Shown: positions 42,609-49,799 of the stretch, one piece after another
How the letters are laid out: every line of letters starts with the position of its first letter
How positions within the stretch are numbered: the stretch's first letter is position 1
Source of the DNA: SZUA-370 sp034003955
GTDB taxonomy: Bacteria; Spirochaetota; Spirochaetia; Treponematales; UBA12059
Length of the DNA stretch: 64,000 bases
Reading direction: 5' to 3'
Assembly: GCA_034003955.1 (NCBI GenBank)
Contig: JAVEXO010000006.1
Span: 1-64,000 of the forward strand
Program-made: the position numbers and the translations under genes
The notes under the pieces: model-generated
What the model was told of the DNA's origin: nothing
Databases searched by the model: none
Seen by the model: the letters and a program-made list of their open reading frames with translations, nothing else

Positions 42609-43601
42609 ATGAGAATAACATTGACCGGTGCCGATGGACTACTCGGCAGCAACCTCGTACGCCTGCTCCTGGAGGCTGGCCATACGGTACGTGTATTCCT
42701 CCAGGAAGGTAAAAAATCCCCTACCTTGGATGGCTTAACTATAGAACGCGTATACGGCGACATCCTCGATCCTCAAGCCCTGGCCCGCTCTTTTAAGGGT
42801 AGTCACGCTGTCATACACGCTGCGGCAAATACCAGTATTTGGCCCAGCAGGTCAGCCCTCGTTAGCAGGATTAATATCGATGGAACGGCAAACGCAATAG
42901 CCGCCGCCGAAAGCACCCAGGTAGACCGTTTCGTCTACATTGGTACCGCCAACTCCTTTGGGCCAGGAACCATGGACCATCCAGGAAACGAGACGAGCCC
43001 ATACACCGGGTCTGCCTATGGCCTGGATTATATAGACAGTAAATACGAGGCACAGAGACTCGTTTTAGACGCAGTCAAGACACGCAGGCTTCCTGCTGTA
43101 AGCGTCAACCCTACATTCATGATAGGACCCTACGATTCTACACCCAGCTCGGGAACAATGCTCATACGCCTCTATCAGGGTAAGGTTCCAGGATACACGC
43201 AGGGAGGCAAATGCTGGTCACATGTCCATGACATCGCGACAGCAGTAGCCAATGCCTGCAGCATGGGCCGCGTTGGAGAAAGCTACATCGCTGGCAACAG
43301 AAATATGTCCTATGGTGATTTCTTTGATTTAGCCGCAGATATCATGGGAGTCCGTTCTCCTAAGGCGTACATTCCCCGACCCTTAGCACTCTTTGTCGGC
43401 ATGAGCCAATCCATTGCTTCATTCTTTACAAAGAAGCCACCCCTTCTAAGCTACACAGCGGCCAGGATAGGTTGTGATGAGTTCTATTACGATACGTCCA
43501 AGGCCAGGGAGGAACTGGCAATGCCCTCCACTCCACTAGAACAGGCCGTTCAGGAGAGCTTTGCCTGGCTCAAGGCCAATGGCTATTTAGAGGCATCTTG
43601 A
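42609..43601 (+). CDS. NAD-dependent epimerase/dehydratase (extended SDR)
   Basis: The 330-residue protein has the Rossmann motif TGADGLLG (6-13) and the catalytic YIDSK pair Tyr141/Lys145, with a Thr/Ser in YIGTANSFGPG. It most resembles the dihydroflavonol-reductase/sterol-dehydrogenase-like branch of extended SDRs. The true start is ATG 42609, giving the Rossmann fold at once. It is followed by a CPBP protein gene (TGATG, 1-base overlap) and an SDR gene, all probably one operon. The substrate may be lipid-like, judging from the partners (inference). Confidence 0.85.
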   Translation: MRITLTGADGLLGSNLVRLLLEAGHTVRVFLQEGKKSPTLDGLTIERVYGDILDPQALARSFKGSHAVIHAAANTSIWPSRSALVSRINIDGTANAIAAAESTQVDRFVYIGTANSFGPGTMDHPGNETSPYTGSAYGLDYIDSKYEAQRLVLDAVKTRRLPAVSVNPTFMIGPYDSTPSSGTMLIRLYQGKVPGYTQGGKCWSHVHDIATAVANACSMGRVGESYIAGNRNMSYGDFFDLAADIMGVRSPKAYIPRPLALFVGMSQSIASFFTKKPPLLSYTAARIGCDEFYYDTSKAREELAMPSTPLEQAVQESFAWLKANGYLEAS

Positions 43602-44374
43602 TGACTGCCTTTTTGCCTGACGGGTTTGCTGTCTTCCTCATGCTGCTCACGTTCATCATGTCATTCCTTGCCTATTGGCTGGTCATTGAAAACCCGGCCG
43701 TACGAGCATCGTTTATACGACACCGTGGAGAAGAATCAGGAGCAGTTCGTTTCTTTGTCTTCAACAAGCTTTGGGGAACATTACTGTTCGGTATCGTCTG
43801 CACCATAGTCGCATTGATCATGTACCCTGCCTCAAGCCTGTCTGATTTTGGCTTGAAACTACCTCTTCCAGGGTCTTCAGCCTTGAAGACCCTAGCATGG
43901 AGCCTGGGACTATCGCTTCCTCTTGTCTTGGCAAACTACCTTAGAAGCAAGAAGACAGCTCGGACTAATGGCAACTTTGGCCGTTATCCAGAAATACAAA
44001 CAGCTAGCTGGAATGTATGCATAGTCGTTATAGAGATAGCACTCTGGTCGTTGTATCTGTTTTCATATGAGCTCCTGTTTCGTGGCACTCTCCTTTTTAC
44101 ATTGATTGGCAGCCTAGGATTCTGGCCGGCCATAGGAATAAACATCGCCCTGTATTCGGCTGTGCACGTGCCAAAAGGAGCGGCGGAAGCCATTGGGGCG
44201 CTTGCACTCGGCTTCGTCCTCTGTCTCATAACGATAGACACGGGATCTATACTCGTTGCTATCATCGTCCATATAGCATTAGCCGTCTCCAATGATCTCT
44301 TCTCATTCCATTTCCGCAAGGACATATGCTGGGAAGGCAGCCTTAAAGGCTCTGGCCGTGGAGTAAAACCATGA
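43601..44374 (+). CDS. CPBP-family intramembrane metalloprotease-like protein
   Basis: The 257-residue protein has about seven membrane helices and the three CPBP/Rce1 motifs in order: YELLFRG (155-162), LYSAVHVPKG with His189, and VHIALAVSND. The first motif is normally EExxxR; here the first Glu is Tyr156, leaving Glu157 and Arg161, so protease activity is doubtful. A TTG codon immediately precedes this ATG, but ATG 43601 forms the usual TGATG coupling with the upstream gene. It overlaps the SDR gene downstream by 4 bases. Confidence 0.75.
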   Translation: MTAFLPDGFAVFLMLLTFIMSFLAYWLVIENPAVRASFIRHRGEESGAVRFFVFNKLWGTLLFGIVCTIVALIMYPASSLSDFGLKLPLPGSSALKTLAWSLGLSLPLVLANYLRSKKTARTNGNFGRYPEIQTASWNVCIVVIEIALWSLYLFSYELLFRGTLLFTLIGSLGFWPAIGINIALYSAVHVPKGAAEAIGALALGFVLCLITIDTGSILVAIIVHIALAVSNDLFSFHFRKDICWEGSLKGSGRGVKP

Positions 44375-45177
44375 ATGCAAGTCTCCTACTTGGCAAAGTC
44401 GCATTGGTCACAGGCGGAGGCAAGGGCATAGGGCGAGAAACTGCCCGCCTTCTGGGCACGCTTGGTGCAAGGGTATTCATCTGCGGCAGAACTCTCGATG
44501 CCCTTGAATCTACGGTCCAGCTACTGAGAGCCGATGGATCACAAGCCGACTATATCGTCGCCGACATCAGCGACTCAGAAGACTGTAAAGCCTTGGCGCG
44601 TTCGATTGAGCAATCCGCTGGCAGGATCGACATAGTCATCAATAATGCAGGCATGTCTATGCGAGGCACGCTTGAGGATACAGACACCAGCGTCATTCGC
44701 GCCATGATAGACATTAATTTCTTGGGCGCCGCCTATGTGAGCAAATTCACCATTCCACTGCTCAAGGAAAGCAAAGGCAGCGTCGTATTCATCTCCAGCC
44801 TCTCGGCGTTACACGGCTTACCAAAGATTGGCCCCTACGGTGCAAGCAAACTAGCCTTAAAAGGCTTATCCGAATCTCTCCGTACCGAACTCCATCCATT
44901 CGGCATACACGTAGGTATTGTACACGTCGGCTTCACAGAAAACGATCCTGACAAGCGTGTGTATAGCCAGGACGGCACACTCAGCACCATGGGAACGAGG
45001 AAGAACAGCCAGAGCCAGAAGCAGGCTGCACATCATATTGTAAAGAACGTACTCCGCCGCAAGCGAGAATCAACCTTGACGACCATTGGTCACCTTGCAA
45101 CCTTCGTCTACCGATTCTTTCCCGGGCTTTCAGATTGGGCAATCACGACCTTCGCGGGAAAGAGTGGGCAGTATTGA
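44371..45177 (+). CDS. Short-chain dehydrogenase/reductase (classical SDR)
   Basis: The 268-residue oxidoreductase shows the cofactor motif TGGGKGIG (14-21), NNAG (91-94), the catalytic Ser142/143 and the Tyr156-x-x-x-Lys160 pair (YGASK). The C-terminal 50 residues are hydrophobic with aromatic residues (TFVYRFFPGLSDWAITTF), resembling DHRS7-type SDRs that attach to membranes. Arg40 in FICGRT suggests NADP(H). It ends the epimerase-CPBP-SDR operon. No clear terminator follows. Confidence 0.88.
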   Translation: MNASLLLGKVALVTGGGKGIGRETARLLGTLGARVFICGRTLDALESTVQLLRADGSQADYIVADISDSEDCKALARSIEQSAGRIDIVINNAGMSMRGTLEDTDTSVIRAMIDINFLGAAYVSKFTIPLLKESKGSVVFISSLSALHGLPKIGPYGASKLALKGLSESLRTELHPFGIHVGIVHVGFTENDPDKRVYSQDGTLSTMGTRKNSQSQKQAAHHIVKNVLRRKRESTLTTIGHLATFVYRFFPGLSDWAITTFAGKSGQY

Positions 45178-45300
45178 GGAGAAGTTAGCCTTGATTCCAT
45201 TATTAATGCGATTGTACCCTAACCCCTGAATCGTACAATCGCGCACCAGTGACTTCAAGCGCTCACTACGTTCGCTAGTGCGTAGGGAAATTTATTATGG

Positions 45301-45319
45301 GGTTCGCCTTCGGCGAACC
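45301..45319. repeat. Perfect hairpin, REP-like
   Basis: GGTTCGCC and GGCGAACC pair perfectly around a TTC loop. The hairpin lies in the 68-base block that separates two fragments of the broken tRNA. A second hairpin-forming block, CACTA/TAGTG, lies at 45264-45280 in the same insertion. Confidence 0.7.
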
Positions 45320-45338
45320 GCGCATACCGTGTGAAGGT

Positions 45339-45479
45339 TCGCGAAGCGAGCCTTCTATAGAAATGCTTTTTATGGGCGATACTGGGATTGAACCAGTGAC
45401 TTCTACCGTGTGAAGGTAGCACTCTCCCGCTGAGTTAATCGCCCATAAAAAGCACTATAACGGAAGGCTCGCATCGCGC
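45339..45479. mobile_element. Small inverted-repeat unit carrying tRNA-Val
   Basis: The ends are near-perfect inverted repeats. The left end reads TCGCGAAGCGAGCCTTC, and the right end read in reverse is GCGCGATGCGAGCCTTC (15 of 17 match). Further in, TGCTTTTTATGGGCGAT on the left (45364-45380) mirrors 45438-45454, so the arms run into the tRNA acceptor stem. The 141-base block interrupts the second tRNA-Val copy near its anticodon arm. It encodes no transposase, so if mobile it would be non-autonomous, like a MITE or REP. Recombination between repeats is an alternative origin. Confidence 0.5.
45373..45444 (-). tRNA. tRNA-Val (anticodon CAC)
   Basis: The 72-base gene folds into a full cloverleaf. 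The acceptor stem is GGGCGAT/ATCGCCC, the D stem ACTC/GAGT with a short loop, the anticodon stem CTACC/GGTAG around TTCACAC (anticodon CAC, reading GUG codons), and the T stem ACTGG/CCAGT around TTCAATC. The discriminator base is A and the CCA end is not encoded. A ten-base inverted repeat, TGCTTTTTAT/ATAAAAAGCA, extends the acceptor stem outward on both sides. Confidence 0.92.
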
Positions 45480-45572
45480 GCACTCTCCCGCTGAGTTAAT
45501 CGCCTTCAAAAACACTGGTATGAAAACGTACAATCGCGTACCGTATAAGAGCCTCGGAATACTATATTCATG

Positions 45573-45586
45573 GACATGGCCATGTC
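45573..45586. repeat. Perfect 14-base palindrome
   Basis: GACATGGCCATGTC is its own reverse complement. It lies between the tRNA repeat island and the polyprenol-kinase-like gene. Operator or chance cannot be separated. Confidence 0.5.
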
Positions 45587-45642
45587 AACATGGGCATGGG
45601 ATTCCTGACTGGTTATGAGGGTATCAATAGAATAGTATTGCT

Positions 45643-45658
45643 GTCTAATATATTAGAC
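45643..45658. promoter_or_regulatory. Perfect 16-base palindrome, possible operator
   Basis: GTCTAATATATTAGAC is a perfect palindrome, flanked by a further inverted pair GAATAG (45630-45635) and CTATTC (45658-45663). It sits about 145 bases upstream of the gene at 45804. Its A+T-rich symmetric form suits a dimeric repressor. Confidence 0.4.
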
Positions 45659-45803
45659 TATTCTAGCATTGCACCATTGCCCCGGGGAATTTTTTATCGG
45701 TCATCTATCGGCGCTACCGGGACTTACATATTTATTCTTGAAAACTGATACTTTGGATCGCTTCTTGCATGCTCTTTATATAGATTCTTAATAGAGGAAG
45801 AGT

Positions 45804-46436
45804 ATGTCCGATTTAAGCAGAACAGCCGGAACGATTCGTCTTGCACGACCCTGGTCGGCAGAGATTAGAACAGAAATAGTCAGAAAGAGTCTCCATCTCC
45901 TGATCGCGTTGGTTCCGTCATTGGCTCGATGGAATTTTGGCGTGACCATGGCGTTGCTGGCATCCGGCATACTCGTATATTCATATAGTGAACTGATGAG
46001 GCTCCATGGTTATGAAATAGCGGTGATAAGCAAGCTTACAGCTATTGCGGCACGCAGGAGAGACGCTGGTCGTTTTGTGTATGGTCCTGTAACGCTTGGA
46101 ATCGGCGCCATGCTCGCCCTCGTGCTGTATCCTGAACCAGCGGCATCCATAGCCATCTATGCCTTGGCCTTTGGAGACGGCCTATCAAGTCTGGTGGGCA
46201 AGACCTTTGGTACCATCAAGATACCGTTTACCGGTGGCAAGTCTCTTGAAGGAAGCCTGACCTGTTTCGTAGCGGTGCTATGCTCCGCCTACGCCGTCAC
46301 CGGGAACGCGCCGCGCTCAGCAATAGTCGCTATCATAGCAACGCTTACAGAGGCATTACCAACAAAGGACGCCGACAATCTTCTGCTTCCTGCCATTGTC
46401 GGCCTTGCGGCCATCGCTCTGTTTGGCGTCCCGTAA
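45804..46436 (+). CDS. Polyprenol (dolichol/phytol-type) kinase-like membrane protein
   Basis: The 210-residue protein has about six membrane helices and the motifs of the SEC59/VTE5/CDP-archaeol synthase-like family: RKSLH (27-31), FGDGLSSLVGKTFG (123-136) and GKSLEGS (145-151), plus PTKDADNLLLP. These enzymes use CTP to phosphorylate a prenol or transfer CMP. The probable role is salvage or modification of a prenyl lipid. AGAGGAAG lies upstream of the ATG. It is convergent with the next gene, 21 bases apart. Confidence 0.78.
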   Translation: MSDLSRTAGTIRLARPWSAEIRTEIVRKSLHLLIALVPSLARWNFGVTMALLASGILVYSYSELMRLHGYEIAVISKLTAIAARRRDAGRFVYGPVTLGIGAMLALVLYPEPAASIAIYALAFGDGLSSLVGKTFGTIKIPFTGGKSLEGSLTCFVAVLCSAYAVTGNAPRSAIVAIIATLTEALPTKDADNLLLPAIVGLAAIALFGVP

Positions 46437-46457
46437 GTCAACAACACAACAAGAAGC

Positions 46458-47261
46458 TCAGCGCCACAGGTAATATTCATGCATGCTCTTTAGGTAGACC
46501 CAGGCCCCTAAACCAAGTACTGGTACAGCTATGGCCACCACCCAGGGTGATGCAGAAACGCGCAAGACTACCGAGGCAGACACGCACAGGGTCAATCCCA
46601 GGCCGGCTTGTAAATGGGCCTTGTCCCTGCTAGCCCTATAGGCTATGGCATAGTTGAGTAGAGCCATGATTATAACGGCTAATTCAAAGGCGCGTGCCAG
46701 GGATACAAGGCCTCTATCGGCCAGGAAATCCGGCCCAGGCCCAACTGAATTAAGCGGGTGAATGGACGCAAACAAGAGCCCCGAGAGCAGGGTTACGGCC
46801 AACACGGGCAAGCCTCGCTCCTGCTTTAAGCCTACTGAGAAGAGGCTGCCTGCAAAGATGGCAATGGTTCCGGCATAGCGACCAAACAAGGCGGCTCGTG
46901 TGACTATCTCGAAGGTGTCGAGCCCGGCTCCCGCCGAACTGAGGGCGAGAGAGCCGAACTTGACGAGCTCGAAGCCTTGGCATAATGCCCATAGGGCGAA
47001 GAAGAATATTTCTACAGAAACGGTCTTGCCGCTCTTGAAGGCTATGAGCCCCGATACGGTAGCCGAGAATATGCCACATGCCGCCGCCGCCGACAGTACG
47101 GTATAGAAGGCACGGGTGTTAAGGCTTCCAAAGTCATAGGTCCGTACTCGTTCCAGGTTGCTTGTACCCAGCATCCATATGGCGAGCACCGCCATAATCA
47201 AGCCCGCAGCCGATATGGCCGCGAAAGTCCAGAACAGGCGCCCTCTCAGTTTAATAGTCAT
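46458..47261 (-). CDS. Integral membrane protein of unknown function
   Basis: The 267-residue protein has about seven to eight hydrophobic helices (beginning at about 11-31 and 54-74) with few charged loops, and no family I recognise. The layout loosely recalls the 7TM part of diverse intracellular-signalling receptors, but there is no attached cytoplasmic domain. It stands alone between convergent and divergent neighbours. Confidence 0.6.
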   Translation of the reverse strand: MTIKLRGRLFWTFAAISAAGLIMAVLAIWMLGTSNLERVRTYDFGSLNTRAFYTVLSAAAACGIFSATVSGLIAFKSGKTVSVEIFFFALWALCQGFELVKFGSLALSSAGAGLDTFEIVTRAALFGRYAGTIAIFAGSLFSVGLKQERGLPVLAVTLLSGLLFASIHPLNSVGPGPDFLADRGLVSLARAFELAVIIMALLNYAIAYRASRDKAHLQAGLGLTLCVSASVVLRVSASPWVVAIAVPVLGLGAWVYLKSMHEYYLWR

Positions 47262-47368
47262 GCCTCTACCGTACTACCGCCGGGGTTTTCTCTCAAGAGC
47301 ACCGCGCCTGAGCCGATACTAATAACGGGGGCGGCCGTCCCGATTGCCGCCTGAGGGGAGAAATATCG

Positions 47369-48055
47369 ATGAAGAAATGGATAGCAATACTCGCATTGCT
47401 TATTGCGTTCGGCTCGTCAGCCTTCGCGGGGGACGTAGCGACCCTCGTCAACCTGGGATTCTCTCCCGATTCGTCGCACTTCATGTTTGGCTTCTACGGC
47501 CTCGATGCCGTTAATGGTAAACCATACGCTGAAGTCTATCTTGTAGACACGAAGCGGAACGACTTCGTCACAGGTGGCGTCTTCAAGGGAATGTATGGTA
47601 CGGAGATACAACCAGGCTGGGATCCAGCCGGGGGTTTCTACAAGCTGTTCTCCGACGCCACGAGCCTTGCCAGGAAATACCAGATAGATCACCTGGCTCA
47701 AGGTCGGCTCGTGTATCTCTTGATAAACGGAGAGACCAAGGAAGACAGACTTACATTCAAGGATTTTGATTCAGGCGACCAATGGGATGTACATCTTGAT
47801 AAATCTGTTATAGAGAAGCCCGGAGAGATTCTATCATCATTCGGTCTCGAGGTATCGCTGACACATGATGGCAAGAAATCAAGCATCAAGGCTGGCAACC
47901 CCTCGATCAGGCGCAAGGGCGTGAGCGATTATACCATTCGTTCTATCGTGGTGGCACCGGATGGCAAGACTGTGGTAGCCTTGATAGAGAAACTAGAGAA
48001 GGATGCTTCGGGAACATCGATACGCTACATGGCCGAATCATTCAGGCTGCCCTGA
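47369..48055 (+). CDS. Secreted protein, DUF2259-like
   Basis: The 228-residue protein has a signal peptide (KKWIAILALLIAFGSSAFAGD). The mature part starts VATLVNLGFSPDSSHFMFGFYGLD and has GKPYAEVYLVDTKRNDFV, the WD-repeat-like strand pattern of the DUF2259 predicted secreted proteins known from spirochaetes and a few others. The C-terminus ends with a second such strand set (SIVVAPDGKTVVALIEKLE). The role is unknown. GGGG lies upstream of the ATG. Confidence 0.7.
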   Translation: MKKWIAILALLIAFGSSAFAGDVATLVNLGFSPDSSHFMFGFYGLDAVNGKPYAEVYLVDTKRNDFVTGGVFKGMYGTEIQPGWDPAGGFYKLFSDATSLARKYQIDHLAQGRLVYLLINGETKEDRLTFKDFDSGDQWDVHLDKSVIEKPGEILSSFGLEVSLTHDGKKSSIKAGNPSIRRKGVSDYTIRSIVVAPDGKTVVALIEKLEKDASGTSIRYMAESFRLP

Positions 48056-48136
48056 GAAAAGAATAGAGCTCAGACCGCAAGGCTGATGCGCCGTTGAACA
48101 GGCGACACGTAATCGTATAGGATGATGCCGCGCCGA

Positions 48137-48173
48137 GAGGTGCCGTCCCAAGGGCCGGCGCCTCGTCGTTTTT
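48137..48173 (+). terminator. Terminator-like hairpin in the proS leader
   Basis: GAGGTGCCG (48137-48145) pairs with CGGCGCCTC (48156-48164) around a 10-base loop, followed by a run of five T at 48169-48173. It lies 56 bases before proS. It may end the DUF2259-like gene transcript or act as an attenuator for proS. Confidence 0.6.
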
Positions 48174-48228
48174 ACACGGCGCCGATCCTGCGCGGTCATG
48201 CCGCCACAGTTCTCCAAGAGGTATTCCT

Positions 48229-49725
48229 ATGGCAGAGAAGATAACACCCCGAAGCGTCGATTACTCCCAGTGGTATATCGACATCGTACTGAACGCCAAG
48301 CTGGCAGACTACTCGCCGGTCAAGGGGTGCATGGTCATACGGCCTCGAGGCTACGCTATATGGGAACGCCTCCGTGACGAACTGGACAGGCGCTTCAAGG
48401 AAACAGGCCACCAGAACGCCTACTTCCCCATGTTCATACCGATGAGTTTTCTCAAGAAAGAGGCCGAGCACATCGAGGGCTTTAGCCCTGAACTCGCGGT
48501 TGTAACACATGCCGGTGGAGAAGAACTCGATGAACCACTGGTCGTCAGGCCAACAAGCGAGACAATAATATGGAGCAAGTACCGAGACTGGATCCAGTCC
48601 TGGCGCGACCTTCCCCTCTTGTACAATCAGTGGGCCAACGTCGTTCGCTGGGAAAAGCGCACGCGCCTCTTCCTCCGCACCACCGAATTTCTCTGGCAAG
48701 AAGGCCACACGGCCCACGAGACAAAGGAGGAGGCCGTCGTGGAGACGGAGAAGATGCTGGAGGTGTACCGCGCCTTTGCCGAGGAGTACCTCTGCCTCCC
48801 TGTCTTGGCCGGTCGCAAGAGCGAGGCCGAGAAATTCGCCGGGGCCATTGCCACCTATTCTATTGAGTCTATGATGCAGGACAAGAAGGCTCTGCAGGCA
48901 GGAACAAGCCACTTCCTGGGTCAGAATTTTGCAAAGGCATTCGATGTGCAGTTCCAGACCCGTGAAGGCGGCCTGGAACATGTCTGGGCAACGAGCTGGG
49001 GCGTGTCGACGCGTCTCGTTGGCGCCATCATCATGACCCACTCCGACGACAAGGGTCTTGTGTTGCCACCTTCTCTGTCACAGGAGGAACTAGTCGTCAT
49101 TCCCATCTTCAAGAGCGACAACAAGGCCGAGGTGCTTGAGTACGCCGGCAAGGTTTTCTCGTCTCTCAAGGCCGATGGTAGACGCGTAGCATTCGATGAC
49201 GATGACAGTTCGAGCCCCGGATGGAAGTTTGCAGAATGGGAGATGCGCGGTGTGCCTATACGTGTGGAGGCGGGACCCAAGGATGCCGCCGCCGGTACCG
49301 TCGTCATGGTTCGCCGCGATACTGGCGAGAAGACATTCGTAAAGCTTGAGGATGTGACGTCCAAGGCTCAAGAGATTCTGTCTGCCATGCAGAAGGATCT
49401 TTTGGAAAAGGCTCGAGCCTTTAGAGATGCCAACACCAAGGATGTCTTAAATATCGACGAAATACTTGCCTTCTTCGGCAAGGAGAAAAAGGCAAAGAAG
49501 CAGTCATTGGTAGACGGGGAATCCCACGAGGGTACCGCAGAGGCCACGGGTGGCTATGCCAGAGGGCTGTGGTGCGGTGGGCGTGAATGCGAGGCCAGGC
49601 TCAAGGCAGATCTCAAGGTGACTATACGCAATATGCCATTTGATCAACAGGAACATTGCGATGGCTCGTGCTGTCTCTGCGGAGCTCCCGCCAAACACCG
49701 GGCTATTTTCGCCAGGTCGTACTAG
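48229..49725 (+). CDS. proS: Prolyl-tRNA synthetase, archaeal/eukaryotic type
   Basis: The 498-residue class II synthetase charges tRNA-Pro. It lacks the bacterial editing insertion and has the short archaeal-type layout: motif 1 around MVIRPRGYAIWERL, motif 2 RWEKRTRLFLRTTEFLWQEGHTAH, motif 3 TSWGVSTRLVGAIIMTHSDD, an anticodon domain (about 280-400) and a C-terminal zinc-type domain with Cys residues in LWCGGRECEA and CDGSCCLCG. This type is known in Borrelia and some other bacteria and is usually taken as ancient transfer. A strong terminator follows. Confidence 0.95.
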   Translation: MAEKITPRSVDYSQWYIDIVLNAKLADYSPVKGCMVIRPRGYAIWERLRDELDRRFKETGHQNAYFPMFIPMSFLKKEAEHIEGFSPELAVVTHAGGEELDEPLVVRPTSETIIWSKYRDWIQSWRDLPLLYNQWANVVRWEKRTRLFLRTTEFLWQEGHTAHETKEEAVVETEKMLEVYRAFAEEYLCLPVLAGRKSEAEKFAGAIATYSIESMMQDKKALQAGTSHFLGQNFAKAFDVQFQTREGGLEHVWATSWGVSTRLVGAIIMTHSDDKGLVLPPSLSQEELVVIPIFKSDNKAEVLEYAGKVFSSLKADGRRVAFDDDDSSSPGWKFAEWEMRGVPIRVEAGPKDAAAGTVVMVRRDTGEKTFVKLEDVTSKAQEILSAMQKDLLEKARAFRDANTKDVLNIDEILAFFGKEKKAKKQSLVDGESHEGTAEATGGYARGLWCGGRECEARLKADLKVTIRNMPFDQQEHCDGSCCLCGAPAKHRAIFARSY

Positions 49726-49733
49726 GCTTACAC

Positions 49734-49762
49734 GCCGCTCCATGCCGGAGCGGCATTTTTTT
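49734..49762 (+). terminator. Intrinsic terminator of proS
   Basis: GCCGCTCC and GGAGCGGC form an 8-pair stem around ATGCC, followed by A and seven T residues. Confidence 0.92.
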
Positions 49763-49799
49763 CCTTCCTGCTTCGTCCATATCCTGCTAGACTGCTAGG

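Larger units (their letters stand above)
45245..45504 (-). pseudogene. Second tRNA-Val copy broken into three pieces
   Basis: Three blocks repeat the intact tRNA exactly. 45245-45256 (ACCAGTGACTTC) equals 45392-45403. 45325-45338 (TACCGTGTGAAGGT) equals 45404-45417. 45480-45504 (25 bases) equals 45419-45443. Taken in order, they rebuild the tRNA from the T stem through the anticodon arm and D arm to the 5' acceptor strand, with one base missing. The 5' flank is similar too. The T-loop and 3' acceptor strand are gone. Interruptions are 68 bases (45257-45324) and 141 bases (45339-45479). Confidence 0.75.
45178..45803. other. Intergenic repeat island with tRNA-Val (no protein gene)
   Basis: This 626-base stretch has no convincing protein gene. 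It contains a hairpin at 45208-45242 (GCGATTGTAC with GTACAATCGC), a direct repeat CGTACAATCGCG at 45232-45243 and 45527-45538, palindrome-rich blocks, an intact tRNA-Val, three fragments of a second tRNA-Val, and two perfect palindromes further right (45573-45586 and 45643-45658). The right third (45660-45803) is A+T-richer and should hold the promoter of the gene at 45804, but I see no convincing -35/-10 pair. Confidence 0.8.

Noticed and set aside
45210..45540. CRISPR array
   Set aside because: The repeats are of different lengths, palindromic and tRNA-derived, with no regular spacers and no cas genes nearby.
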